Shown here one piece after another: positions 44,279-52,718 of a stretch of DNA of 64,000 nt. The stretch comes from Limobrevibacterium gyesilva (GTDB lineage: Bacteria; Pseudomonadota; Alphaproteobacteria; Acetobacterales; Acetobacteraceae). The notes beneath the pieces were generated by a model, which was given only the letters and a program-made list of their open reading frames with translations, was not told the origin of the DNA and did not search any database. A program made the position numbers and the translations under genes. Position 1 is the stretch's first letter. Each line of letters starts with the position of its first letter. The stretch lies in the NCBI RefSeq assembly GCF_025989185.1, contig NZ_JAPDNT010000001.1, positions 372,001 through 436,000 of the forward strand, written 5' to 3'.

Positions 44279-45249
44279 GTCCGCGCCCCGACAACCCGGT
44301 CCAGCAGGGCCTCCAGCGCAGCCGGATCCTGCCAGACGAGATCCACGCCCACCACCGACACCATGCCCCGGGCAGGCTCAGGCAGGCGGACGGCATCCTT
44401 CGGCGTGGTCACGGGCGTCGCTCCCAGGCGCCTGGCCTCATCCAGGACACGTTGAACGTCCATTGCCGAATAAGGATGATGGTCCGGGAACGCCATGCGC
44501 CCGGCCAATGTCAGGCCAGCCGACGCGAGCGTGTCGAAGAACTTCCCTGGCCGGCCGATGCCGGCGAAGGCGAGCACGGGCCCGCCGCGAAGTGCCTCGA
44601 CCGCGGCAGCGGAGCGCAGCTCTGCGCGCAGAACCGGCAGCCCGGGCGGCAGCATCGCGGTGGCGCCGTGGCAGTCCTCGCCGATGATCACCGCCGCCTG
44701 GCATCGGGCGGCCGCCGCGGCGACCGGCTCGCGCAGCGGCCCGGCGGGAATCACCCGCCGGTTTCCGAAGCCGCTGGCGCCATCGATGACGAGCATCGAG
44801 AAATCCCGAACAAGCGAGGGGCTCTGCAGGCCGTCATCCATCACCAGCACCTTGGCCCCCTCGGCCACGGCCGCGCGGGCGCCGGCGCCGCGATCCGGGC
44901 AGACGATGGTCGGGGCGACCGCCGCCAGCAGGAGGGCCTCGTCCCCCACGTCCCTGGCGCCATGACGATCGGGATCAACCCGAACCGGCTCCACGATGCG
45001 GCTGCCATAGCCGCGAGTCAGGAATGCGACCGGCTTGCCCCGGGCAACCAGGCGGACCCCGATATCCAACGCCACCGTCGTCTTGCCGGTGCCCCCCGCC
45101 GTGGCGTTGCCGCAGCAGATCACAGGCACCGCGGCCCGCCAGCCCGGCCGCGCCACCCGGCGCGCCGTCGCCGCCGCATACAGGCAGGACAGCGGCGACA
45201 GAAGCGCAGGCAGGACCCCATCATGCTGCCAGAAAGACGGTGCCCGCAT
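44275..45249 (-). CDS. lpxK: Tetraacyldisaccharide 4'-kinase
   Basis: LpxK phosphorylates the 4' position of the lipid A precursor at the inner membrane. The P-loop is CCGNATAGGTGKTTVAL, and the product has FLTRGYGSR, VGDEALLLA, VMDDGLQSPSL and the C-terminal TTPKDAVRLP, all LpxK signatures. The start is at 45249 (MRAPSFWQHDG). Its neighbours lpxL and waaA act in the same pathway. Confidence 0.95.
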   Translation of the reverse strand: MRAPSFWQHDGVLPALLSPLSCLYAAATARRVARPGWRAAVPVICCGNATAGGTGKTTVALDIGVRLVARGKPVAFLTRGYGSRIVEPVRVDPDRHGARDVGDEALLLAAVAPTIVCPDRGAGARAAVAEGAKVLVMDDGLQSPSLVRDFSMLVIDGASGFGNRRVIPAGPLREPVAAAAARCQAAVIIGEDCHGATAMLPPGLPVLRAELRSAAAVEALRGGPVLAFAGIGRPGKFFDTLASAGLTLAGRMAFPDHHPYSAMDVQRVLDEARRLGATPVTTPKDAVRLPEPARGMVSVVGVDLVWQDPAALEALLDRVVGART

Positions 45250-45253
45250 CGCC

Positions 45254-46537
45254 TCAGGACCCCGCCCCGGCCGGCAGCAGCTCCGCCACGGCCGCGGCGA
45301 CGCGGGCCGGCAGATCGGCATAGCGGCGCGACGCAGCCATGCCCGCCTCGCCCATGCTTGCGCGTCGCGCCGGGTCTTGCAGCATCCGGTCGACCCAATC
45401 GACCAGCGACGCGACATCGGCCACGCGGGCCAGGGCGCCCGCCGCCTCCAGGATCGCGACCGGATCCCGGAAATTCTCGACATTCGGCCCCACCGCCACG
45501 GCGCAGCCGAGCCGGGCGGGCTCGAGCGGGTTCTGGCCGCCATGCTCCCCCAGACTCCGCCCGACGAATGCGTGGCCGACCAGCCGGTAGAACAGGCCCA
45601 ACTCGCCCAGCGTATCCGCGATCCACAGGCCCTCGCCCGCCGGCGGACCCTCCCCGGCTGAACGCCGGGCCACCGCGAGCGATCCGGCCCTGGCGGCAAT
45701 GTCGCGGCCACGCTCGGGATGCCGCGGCACCACGATCGTCAGCAGCCGCTGGTGCCGCCGCGCCAGCATACTGTGCGCCTCAAGCAGCGCGGCCTCCTCA
45801 CCCGGATGCGTGCTGGCCGCGAGCCAGACGGGGCGCCCGGCGACGAGCCGCCGCAACTGCGCCAGCTCAGCCGCGTCCGCCGGCAATGGATCGGCGGCGA
45901 ATTTCAGGTTCCCGGTCAACAGGCTGGGCGGTGCACCAAGCGCCCGCAGCCGCTCGGCATCCCCATCGGACTGCGCCTGGAGGCGATCGAACGAACCGAA
46001 CAGCGCCTGTGCCAGCCGTGGCAGACGGCGCCATCGCGCGAAACTGCGTGCCGACAGCCGGGCATTGACCAGCATCGTGGGAATCCCGCGACGACGGCAG
46101 CCGGTCAGCAGGTTCGGCCAGATCTCGCTTTCCACGAAGGCGGCGGCATCGGGACGCCAATGGTCCAGGAATCGCGCCGTCCAGGCCGGAACGTCCAGTG
46201 GAACGAAGCGGTGGAGCACCCGCGCCTGCAACCCCAGCTCAGGCAGGCGCCGGGCGAGCAGGGTGGCGGAGGTCACCGTTCCCGTGGTCATCAGCACCGT
46301 CACCTCGGGTGACGACTGCGCCAACGCGGCCAGGACCGGCAGCACGGAGACCGTCTCGCCGACGCTCGCCGCATGCAGCCATAGCAGGCGCCCGGGCGGC
46401 CGCGCCGTGCCATCGATGCCGCGCCGCTCCGGCAACCGGGCGGCGACTTCCTTGCCGCGCCGCGCCCGGCCTGCGAGCATCAGGCGCAGGCCCGGCGTGG
46501 CAATCGTGGCCGCCCCTGCATAGAGCGCCCGCAGCAT
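45254..46537 (-). CDS. waaA: 3-deoxy-D-manno-octulosonic acid (Kdo) transferase
   Basis: WaaA is the GT30 transferase that attaches Kdo to lipid A. It has an N-terminal membrane-anchoring helix, then LLWLHAASVGETVSVLPVL and VESEIWPNLL with the catalytic Glu. The donor half has STHPGEEAALLEAH, IVVPRHPERG and GRSLGEHGGQNPLEPA. Length (427 aa) is typical. The frame remains open far upstream, but MLRALYAGAATIATPGLRL at 46537 is the family start, sharing one base with the preceding stop. Confidence 0.95.
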   Translation of the reverse strand: MLRALYAGAATIATPGLRLMLAGRARRGKEVAARLPERRGIDGTARPPGRLLWLHAASVGETVSVLPVLAALAQSSPEVTVLMTTGTVTSATLLARRLPELGLQARVLHRFVPLDVPAWTARFLDHWRPDAAAFVESEIWPNLLTGCRRRGIPTMLVNARLSARSFARWRRLPRLAQALFGSFDRLQAQSDGDAERLRALGAPPSLLTGNLKFAADPLPADAAELAQLRRLVAGRPVWLAASTHPGEEAALLEAHSMLARRHQRLLTIVVPRHPERGRDIAARAGSLAVARRSAGEGPPAGEGLWIADTLGELGLFYRLVGHAFVGRSLGEHGGQNPLEPARLGCAVAVGPNVENFRDPVAILEAAGALARVADVASLVDWVDRMLQDPARRASMGEAGMAASRRYADLPARVAAAVAELLPAGAGS

Positions 46538-47220
46538 CAGCCGCACAGCCTGTCGGCGGCATCGGCCGCGTCGGACAGCGCCTTCGCGATCTGCGGCAGC
46601 GACTCCTGCCACCCGTCGCGCGGCACCAAGATGGCCGGCCCGCAAACCAGGACGCCACGCCCCCACGGCAGCGGCAGGATCATCCGGTCCCATGACCCCA
46701 GGATGCGCCGACGGCTCGTCTGGGCGGCGCAGGGCAGCACCGGCGCACCCGATCGCGCCGCGAGCTGGGCCACCCCCGGCGCGGCCTGGCGGCGCGGGCC
46801 GCGCGGCCCGTCCGGGGTCAGGACCACGAGCCCGCCGTCGTCCAGCACGTCCAGCATCGTAAGAACGCTCGCCGCACCGCCCCGATCCCGGCCGTCGCGC
46901 TGGGTGGAGCCGTGCACGACCGACACCCCGAACCGGCGCATCACCTCGCCGAGGAAGCGCCCATCCTGGTGGCGGCTGGCCAGGATATGCGCGCGCAGAT
47001 CGCCCCCCTGCCGCTTCGCCAGCGTCCACAAGGCGGGCATCAACGGCAGCCGCTCGTGCCAGAACGCGACGACCGCCCGATGGCCCGCGGCAAACGGCGC
47101 GAGATGCTCGTCGCCATGCAGCGTCCAGCGCGTGGTGCGCAGCGCGAAGTCGAGATAACGGCCGAGCAGCCACGCCAGCAGCGCCTGCGCGGCCGGTCGC
47201 CGCAACAGGCGCTTCAACAT
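46537..47220 (-). CDS. DUF374 lysophospholipid acyltransferase-family protein
   Basis: This 227-residue membrane-associated protein has the acyltransferase-like FWHERLPLMPALWTL, LASRHQDGRFLGEVMRRFGV and VLTPDGPRGPRR. These match the DUF374 family, normally found next to waaA in Alphaproteobacteria. It probably acylates lipid A or a phospholipid. The start at 47220 follows a 105-base gap from the glycosyltransferase gene. That gap holds nothing I recognise. Confidence 0.85.
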   Translation of the reverse strand: MLKRLLRRPAAQALLAWLLGRYLDFALRTTRWTLHGDEHLAPFAAGHRAVVAFWHERLPLMPALWTLAKRQGGDLRAHILASRHQDGRFLGEVMRRFGVSVVHGSTQRDGRDRGGAASVLTMLDVLDDGGLVVLTPDGPRGPRRQAAPGVAQLAARSGAPVLPCAAQTSRRRILGSWDRMILPLPWGRGVLVCGPAILVPRDGWQESLPQIAKALSDAADAADRLCG

Positions 47221-47325
47221 TGCGCTTCGTGCACCGTCGCCAACATGGGTGCGCCGGTAGCACGCTCCCCGGGGCACCGCAAATGCGTTCCTCCTCCTGC
47301 GGCAGCCCGCTCCTGTACCCCCGCC

Positions 47326-48384
47326 TTAATGGCCGCCGAGCGGCACCAGGTGCGACAGGAACGCCTCCGCGCAGGCGCGCCAGCCGAAACGCTCGGCATG
47401 GGTGCGGCAGGCAGCGCGGTCCGCGCCCAGGGCCCGTAATGCCGCACGCCGCAAATCGCTGTCGACCGCCCCGATCCGGCCCTCGGCCGCGGCCAGGATA
47501 TCCTTGGGCCCGGTCACATCGTAGGCGGCGACCGGGGTCCCGCAGGCCAATGCTTCCAGGATCACGAGGCCGAACGTGTCGGTCAGGCTGGGGAAGACGA
47601 ACACGTCCGACCCGGCATAGGCCCGCGCCAGCGCTTCGCCGTGGCGCGGACCGGTGAACCGCACGCCCGGATAGTGACGCCGCAACGCGGACAGTTGCGG
47701 CCCCCCGCCCACGACCACCTTGGAGCCCGGCAGGTCGAGGTCGAGGAACGCCCGGATGTTCTTCTCGACCGCCACACGGCCGACATAGGCGAACACCGGC
47801 CGCGGCAGGCCCCATTCCTCCGCCGGCGCGGGCCTGAACAATTCCAGATCGACCCCGCGCGACCAGGCCCGGATGTTGCGGAACCCACGGTCGGCCAGCT
47901 CTTCCCGGAGGCTGGCCGTGGCAACCATCACGCCCTGGCCGGCATCGTGAAAACGGCGCAGCCAGGCATAGAGCCAGCGCGGGGAAAGGCCGGTGCGCGC
48001 CTGAACATATTCCGGGAAGCGGGTATGGAACGCGGTGGTGAACGCGCAGCCGCGCCGCAAGGCCCATGACCGCGCCGCCTGCCCCAGTGGACCCTCGGTC
48101 GCAATGTGCAGGGCATCAGGCGCAAACGCTTCGATCAGCCGTCCCAACCGCCGCTTTGGCAACAAAGACAGCCGGATGTCCGGATAGGTCGGGCATGGCA
48201 GCGTGCGGAACCGATCCGGCCCGACGACCTCGACGACGTGGCCCATGGCAGCCAGCTCAGCCGCCAAGGTCTGCAGCGTCCGGACCACGCCGTTCACCTG
48301 CGGCCGCCATGCGTCCGAGACGATCAGGATGCGCGCCGGTTGCGGCCCGACAGCCAGCAAGCGCGCACGGTGCTCGCTCAGCAT
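47326..48384 (-). CDS. GT4-family glycosyltransferase
   Basis: This GT-B enzyme uses a nucleotide sugar. The N-terminal half has ILIVSDAWRPQVNGVVRTLQTLA, and the C-terminal donor half has FAYVGRVAVEKNIRAFLDLDLPG and FPSLTDTFGLVILEALACGTPVAAYDV with the E-x7-E motif. The pattern resembles alpha-mannosyltransferases and SqdX-like enzymes that glycosylate lipids. ATG at 48384 is used; a TTG at 48414 is an alternative. It lies downstream of the LpxH-like gene on the same strand. Confidence 0.88.
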   Translation of the reverse strand: MLSEHRARLLAVGPQPARILIVSDAWRPQVNGVVRTLQTLAAELAAMGHVVEVVGPDRFRTLPCPTYPDIRLSLLPKRRLGRLIEAFAPDALHIATEGPLGQAARSWALRRGCAFTTAFHTRFPEYVQARTGLSPRWLYAWLRRFHDAGQGVMVATASLREELADRGFRNIRAWSRGVDLELFRPAPAEEWGLPRPVFAYVGRVAVEKNIRAFLDLDLPGSKVVVGGGPQLSALRRHYPGVRFTGPRHGEALARAYAGSDVFVFPSLTDTFGLVILEALACGTPVAAYDVTGPKDILAAAEGRIGAVDSDLRRAALRALGADRAACRTHAERFGWRACAEAFLSHLVPLGGH

Positions 48385-48418
48385 GTCCGCCGCGGGACTC
48401 TCGGGAAGGGGCAAGGGG

Positions 48419-49234
48419 TCAGGCGGCTTCAGGCATCGCCGTGCGGCGTGGCGCGAGGAACGACAGGCGATTGACTGCCGCCCAGTCGATCAGCTCCAGC
48501 CTGCCGTCGTGATGCTCGACCAGCGCCGTACAGCTTTCCACCCAGTCGCCATCGTTGACGTAGAGCACACCGTTCACGTCGCGCATCTCGGCGTGATGGA
48601 TGTGGCCGCACACGACGCCGTCGAAGCCGCGCCGCCTGGCTTCCCCGGCCAGCGCGGTCTCGAACCGGTCGATGGCCTTGACCGCCTCTTTCACCTGCCG
48701 CTTCAGCCATGCCGACAGCGACCAGTAGGGATAGCCGAGGTGCCGGCGTACCGCGTTGAACCACCGGTTCACGACCAGCGCGGTCGAGTACGCCCCGTCG
48801 CCCAGCAAGGCCAGGAACCTCGCGTATCGCACCACGCTGTCGAACTCGTCGCCGTGCAGTACCAGAAGCCGGCGATCGTCGGCGGTAACGTGCACGGCTT
48901 CCTTGCGCAGACGGATGCCGGCGATCTCGAGCCCCAGGGGCAGCCAGTTGCGGAACAGCTCGTCGTGGTTGCCTGGAATGTAGGTCACCTCGGTTCCGGC
49001 GCGGGCGTGCCGCAGGATCAGGCGGAGCACCTCGTCGTGGCTCCCGTCCCAGTACCAGGACTTCCGAAGACGCCAGCCGTCGATGATGTCGCCGACCAGG
49101 AACAGGTTCTCGCAACTCACCCGGCGCAGGAAATCGGCAAGGAAGTCCGCGCGAGAGCCACGCGTGCCCAGATGGACATCGGAGATGAAGATGCTGCGAT
49201 AACGGTCGCCGGAGGAAAGGGCGGAGGCGTTCAT
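48419..49234 (-). CDS. LpxH-like metallophosphoesterase (UDP-2,3-diacylglucosamine diphosphatase family)
   Basis: This calcineurin-like phosphoesterase of 271 residues has the full metal site: SDVHLG (D19, H21), VGDIIDGW (D49), PGNHDE (N89, H90, D91) and VCGHIHHAE. It resembles the LpxH/LpxH2 proteins that release lipid X. Two lipid A genes are close by, which supports that role. Related proteins next to glycosyltransferases can have other envelope phosphodiester substrates. The start at 49234 (MNASALSSGDRY) has GGAGG upstream. Confidence 0.87.
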   Translation of the reverse strand: MNASALSSGDRYRSIFISDVHLGTRGSRADFLADFLRRVSCENLFLVGDIIDGWRLRKSWYWDGSHDEVLRLILRHARAGTEVTYIPGNHDELFRNWLPLGLEIAGIRLRKEAVHVTADDRRLLVLHGDEFDSVVRYARFLALLGDGAYSTALVVNRWFNAVRRHLGYPYWSLSAWLKRQVKEAVKAIDRFETALAGEARRRGFDGVVCGHIHHAEMRDVNGVLYVNDGDWVESCTALVEHHDGRLELIDWAAVNRLSFLAPRRTAMPEAA

Positions 49235-49383
49235 GCGCCCAGCAGATACGGCACGATGCGGGCCGTGCACGTGAAGATTCCATGACCCGCCATCGGTTCC
49301 AGCGCCTTCGACAAGATCACTGCGCCGCCGCATAATCGTCATGACGATGCAATCATCCGGGCGCATGAAGGGCACTTTCTGCG

Positions 49384-50286
49384 ATGCATATGCCCCGAGC
49401 CGCCGGCACGCACACTGGCATGACGATCGTGTTCAACCCCGCCGCCGGGCGCCGGCGCGCGCAGCTCCTGTGGCACGTGCTCGATGTCATGGCGGCGAAC
49501 GGCGTCGGCTTCGAGATCGAGGAGACACGGCGCCCTGGTCATGCGACCGAGATCGCACGGCAGGCCGCCCGTGCCGGCATCACCCTCGTGGTCGCGGCCG
49601 GCGGCGACGGCACGATCGCGGAAGTCGCCAACGGGTTGTCCGGCTCGCCCTGCCGGCTGGGGATCATCCCGCTGGGAACCGCAAATGTGCTGGCGCACGA
49701 GCTGGGCCTGCCATTCGCCCCCCGGGCAGTGGCCGCGTCGCTTGCGTTCGGGCGCACCCGCGCGGTCTGGCCCGGCATCGCGTGCGGCGAGTCAGGTACT
49801 CGTCTGTTCGTCCAGATGCTGGGGGCCGGATTCGACGCGCAAGTGGTTCATGGGCTGTCGAAGCGGTTGAAGCGGACGATCGGCCGTGGCGCCTATGTCG
49901 CGCAGACGCTCCGCGAGCTGGCGCGTTACGGGTTTCCGCCCATCCGCCTCAGGCTCGATGGCGCCGAGACGGAAACCGGCAGCGTGATCGTCACCAAGGG
50001 CCACCTCTACGCCGGCTGCTACACGCTCGCACCCGGCGCGACGCCCACGGACAAGGGATTCACCGTCGCCCTGTTCGACCGTGGCGGCCCCATGGCCGCG
50101 CTCCTCTATGGCGCGGCCCTGCCGTTGAACCTGTTGCCCCGCATGTCCGGCCTGCGCCTGCTGCGCGCCGACCGGATCGATATCCTCTCCAGTCAGGTGC
50201 CGGCGCAGGCCGACGGCGACCCCGCCGGCGAAACGCCGCTTTCGATCAGCGACGCGCCGGCGCCAATGAACGTGGTTGTCGGTTAG
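49384..50286 (+). CDS. Diacylglycerol kinase family lipid kinase
   Basis: This YegS/DgkB-type lipid kinase has MTIVFNPAAGRRRAQLL for nucleotide binding and the catalytic VVAAGGDGTIAEVANGL, then GIIPLGTANVLAHELGLP. Length (300 aa) is normal. It would phosphorylate diacylglycerol or a related lipid at the membrane. It is divergent from the LpxH-like gene. Its TAG stop codon is the first three bases of the 104-bp palindromic element at 50284. Confidence 0.92.
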   Translation: MHMPRAAGTHTGMTIVFNPAAGRRRAQLLWHVLDVMAANGVGFEIEETRRPGHATEIARQAARAGITLVVAAGGDGTIAEVANGLSGSPCRLGIIPLGTANVLAHELGLPFAPRAVAASLAFGRTRAVWPGIACGESGTRLFVQMLGAGFDAQVVHGLSKRLKRTIGRGAYVAQTLRELARYGFPPIRLRLDGAETETGSVIVTKGHLYAGCYTLAPGATPTDKGFTVALFDRGGPMAALLYGAALPLNLLPRMSGLRLLRADRIDILSSQVPAQADGDPAGETPLSISDAPAPMNVVVG

Positions 50287-50387
50287 AGCAATATCGCTAG
50301 AGGTGGAATCACCGGGCGATAAAATTGCTCGTCAAAACAATAAGCTAGAGCATGATTGGTGCTTCTATCTGCACCGATCATGCTCTA
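50284..50387. repeat. 104-bp palindromic element with TAGAGCA/TGCTCTA termini
   Basis: The ends are TAGAGCA and TGCTCTA. Inside are two hairpins: GAGCAATATCGC paired with GCGATAAAATTGCTC, and CTAGAGCATGATTGGTGC (50345-50362) paired with GCACCGATCATGCTCTAG (50371-50388), with one wobble. Similar AGAGCATGAT palindromes are scattered through many alphaproteobacterial genomes. The left end gives the stop codon of the lipid kinase; the right end gives that of the Tim44-domain gene. It may also serve as a bidirectional terminator. Confidence 0.8.
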
Positions 50388-51311
50388 GCGCGCCTGCTGG
50401 ATCGCCGACAGGACCCAACGGCCGCCGGGCACGCGCATGAAGGTCCAGATCTCCGTGGCCTCGGTCCGGCGCGTCGGATCGCCCTCCACCACGCGGCCGC
50501 TCGCGTCACGGGTGGCATCGATCATGGAGAAGCGCATCGCCACGGTCGCATATTCGCGGCCCTGCTCCGCCCAGGATTCGGCGAGATCGCCCTGCTCCAG
50601 GTGCACGTCCGTGACCGTGTTGCGCACGCCGCCGCTGGTCTGCTCGGCCATCTGTTCGGCGAAGTAGCTGACCATTTCCGGCGTCGCGACCGCACGCAGC
50701 GCGTTGACGTCATGCGCCGACCAGGCGGCCTGCACCGCCTTCAGCAACTGCTCGAACGCCTGGTAGTCCGCGGGCCCTACGGCAAGCGCCGCAACCTGTG
50801 GTGCCCCACCGCCGCCACCCATCGGCCGCACGCCCGCGTCGGGGTCGGGCGAGCGGGCGAACATGGCCCCGCCGGCGAGCGCCGGCTGGCGAAAGATCCG
50901 CCGCCATACAAAGCGACCGATCAGCACCAACAGGAAGATCTGCAGCAGGAAGCCCAGGAAGCTGCCGAAGCCGCTGATGCCGTGGAACAGCCCGCCGCCG
51001 AACAGCAACCCGCCGATGCCGGCCCCCAGCAATCCGCCCATCAGGCCGGACATGAAGGGAGAGCGGCCGGCGAAGCCAGGCTGGGCGGCGGGTGACGTGC
51101 CCGGCGCCGTCGTCGGCGCGGCCTGCGGCGTCTGTGTGCGCTGCATCGGCTGCGCGGCGCCGGGCGCCGTGGTGGTGGCCGGCGGCCGCGAATAGGTGTT
51201 GCTGCCCCGGCTGCCCATGGAGCCGCCGCCACCAGCACGCGCATCGGCCAGCCCCGGCGCGAGAACCAGCGCGAGGGCAACCAGACCAGCAAGAAGACGG
51301 ATGCGACGCAT
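50385..51311 (-). CDS. Tim44-like domain membrane protein
   Basis: The protein starts MRRIRLLAGLVALALVLAPGL, a signal or anchor segment. A Gly/Pro/Thr/Gln-rich low-complexity stretch follows, then a Gly-rich hydrophobic region (SGLMGGLLGAGIGGLLFGGG with FLLQIFLLVLIGRFVWRRI). The C-terminal Tim44-like domain (ADYQAFEQLLKAVQAAWSAHDVNAL onward) probably binds lipid or partner proteins. Bacterial Tim44-like proteins are widespread but not functionally assigned. An ATG at 51326 is an alternative start. The TAG stop falls in the palindromic element. Confidence 0.82.
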   Translation of the reverse strand: MRRIRLLAGLVALALVLAPGLADARAGGGGSMGSRGSNTYSRPPATTTAPGAAQPMQRTQTPQAAPTTAPGTSPAAQPGFAGRSPFMSGLMGGLLGAGIGGLLFGGGLFHGISGFGSFLGFLLQIFLLVLIGRFVWRRIFRQPALAGGAMFARSPDPDAGVRPMGGGGGAPQVAALAVGPADYQAFEQLLKAVQAAWSAHDVNALRAVATPEMVSYFAEQMAEQTSGGVRNTVTDVHLEQGDLAESWAEQGREYATVAMRFSMIDATRDASGRVVEGDPTRRTEATEIWTFMRVPGGRWVLSAIQQAR

Positions 51312-51379
51312 GTTGTGGCTCACCATTTCTTTGGACTCGGCCCCGTATATAGCCTCGCCTGCCTTGCAAGACGAGGGGG

Positions 51380-52708
51380 TCAGCTTCCCGCGAGAGTCAT
51401 ACCGTCGATCCGGACCGTCGGCGCGTCGGTCCCCCGGCGGAAGCGAAGATCATCGGCCGGCGTCATATGGGCGAACATCTCCGGCAGCGCCCCGGCGATG
51501 GTGATCTCGGCTACCGGCTCCGCGAGCTTCCCGTCGCGGATCGTGAACCCGGCGGCGCCGCGGCTGTAGTCGCCGGTGACGCCATTGACGCCCATCCCGA
51601 TCAGTTCGGTGACGTAGAGCCCCTCCTTGATGTCGGCCATCAACGCCGCGGGGCTGACGGCTCCCGCCTGCAGATAGAGGTTGGTCGGCCCCGGCGACGG
51701 CGGGCCGCCGGTGCCGCGCCCGGCATGCCCGGTGGTGGTCATGCCAAGCTGCCTGGCGCTGCGCGAATCGAGCAGCCATGTCGTCAGCACCCCGTCGTCG
51801 ACGAGGGTCCATGGCTTCGTGGGCACGCCTTCCCCGTCGAACGGACGCGACCGCAGGCCGCGGCGACGGCGCGGATCGTCGATGACCACGATGCCCGGGG
51901 CGAAGATGCGCTGGCCGAGCTTCTCCTTCAGGAACGTCGTCCCACGGGCAACCGAGGCGCCGTTGATCGCGCCGGCGAGATGGCCGAGCAGGCTGGCCGC
52001 GACGCGCGGATCATAGACGACCGGCAGGCGCCCGGTCTTCGGGCGGATCGGGTTCAGCCGGGCGATGGCCTTCTCGCCGGCCGTGCGCCCGATCGTCAGG
52101 GGATCGTCGAGATCCGCCAGATGGACGGCCGTCGAATAGTCGTAGTCGCGCTGCATCGCGGTGCCCTGCCCGGCCAGCGCAGTCGCGGACACCGAGTGGC
52201 TGGTGCGGATATAGCGCCCGGCGAAGCCCGCCGACGTGACCAGGACGATCTCGGTCCGGCCATACCCCGCCTCCGCGCCTTCGGAATTGGTGACGCCAGG
52301 CACAGCAAGGGCCGCCGCCTCCGCGGCGGATGCCCGGGCAATCAGCGCCTCGGCATCCGGTTCGGCGGGATCATCCAGATCGAGGTCGCCGGCATCGGCC
52401 GGCGCCGCTTCCGCCGCCAGCCCGCCATACGGATCTTCCGGGACCACCCTGGCCATGGCGACGGCGCGCTCCGCCAGCATTCCGAATCCGGCGGAATCGA
52501 CGGAGGATGAAGAGACGATGGCCGAGCGCTGCCCGACGAAGACGCGCAAGCCGAGATCCCGCCCCTCAGCGCGCTCCAGATGCTCGGTTTGGCCCAGACG
52601 GCATTGCACGGACAGCGACGTGCCGGCCACCAGCACGGCGTCGGCGGCGTCGGCCCCCGCCTTGCGGGCGCGCGCGATCAGGTCGGCCAGCAGGTCCAGG
52701 CTGCTCAT
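51380..52708 (-). CDS. pmbA: TldD/PmbA family metalloprotease component
   Basis: The 442-residue protein matches PmbA (TldE): LVQ-type N-terminus SLDLLADLIARARKAGADAADA, GLRVFVGQRSAIVSSS, ASLLGHLAGAINGASVARGTTFL, RPFDGEGVPTKPWTLVDDGVL and NLYLQAGAVS. PmbA pairs with TldD, but no tldD gene is in the window. Such heterodimers degrade unfolded peptides or mature RiPP precursors. It follows the M16 protease gene by 10 bases. Confidence 0.92.
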   Translation of the reverse strand: MSSLDLLADLIARARKAGADAADAVLVAGTSLSVQCRLGQTEHLERAEGRDLGLRVFVGQRSAIVSSSSVDSAGFGMLAERAVAMARVVPEDPYGGLAAEAAPADAGDLDLDDPAEPDAEALIARASAAEAAALAVPGVTNSEGAEAGYGRTEIVLVTSAGFAGRYIRTSHSVSATALAGQGTAMQRDYDYSTAVHLADLDDPLTIGRTAGEKAIARLNPIRPKTGRLPVVYDPRVAASLLGHLAGAINGASVARGTTFLKEKLGQRIFAPGIVVIDDPRRRRGLRSRPFDGEGVPTKPWTLVDDGVLTTWLLDSRSARQLGMTTTGHAGRGTGGPPSPGPTNLYLQAGAVSPAALMADIKEGLYVTELIGMGVNGVTGDYSRGAAGFTIRDGKLAEPVAEITIAGALPEMFAHMTPADDLRFRRGTDAPTVRIDGMTLAGS

Positions 52709-52718
52709 CGGCGTCCCC

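Noticed and set aside
46538-48067. Possible large N-terminal extension of waaA
   Set aside because: The extension is antisense-like, Arg/Gly/Pro-rich sequence overlapping the DUF374 and GT4 genes; the family start is at 46537.
51340-51376. Possible promoter TTGCAA...TATATA before the Tim44-domain gene
   Set aside because: The spacing between the two hexamers is about 12 bases, too short for a sigma-70 promoter.
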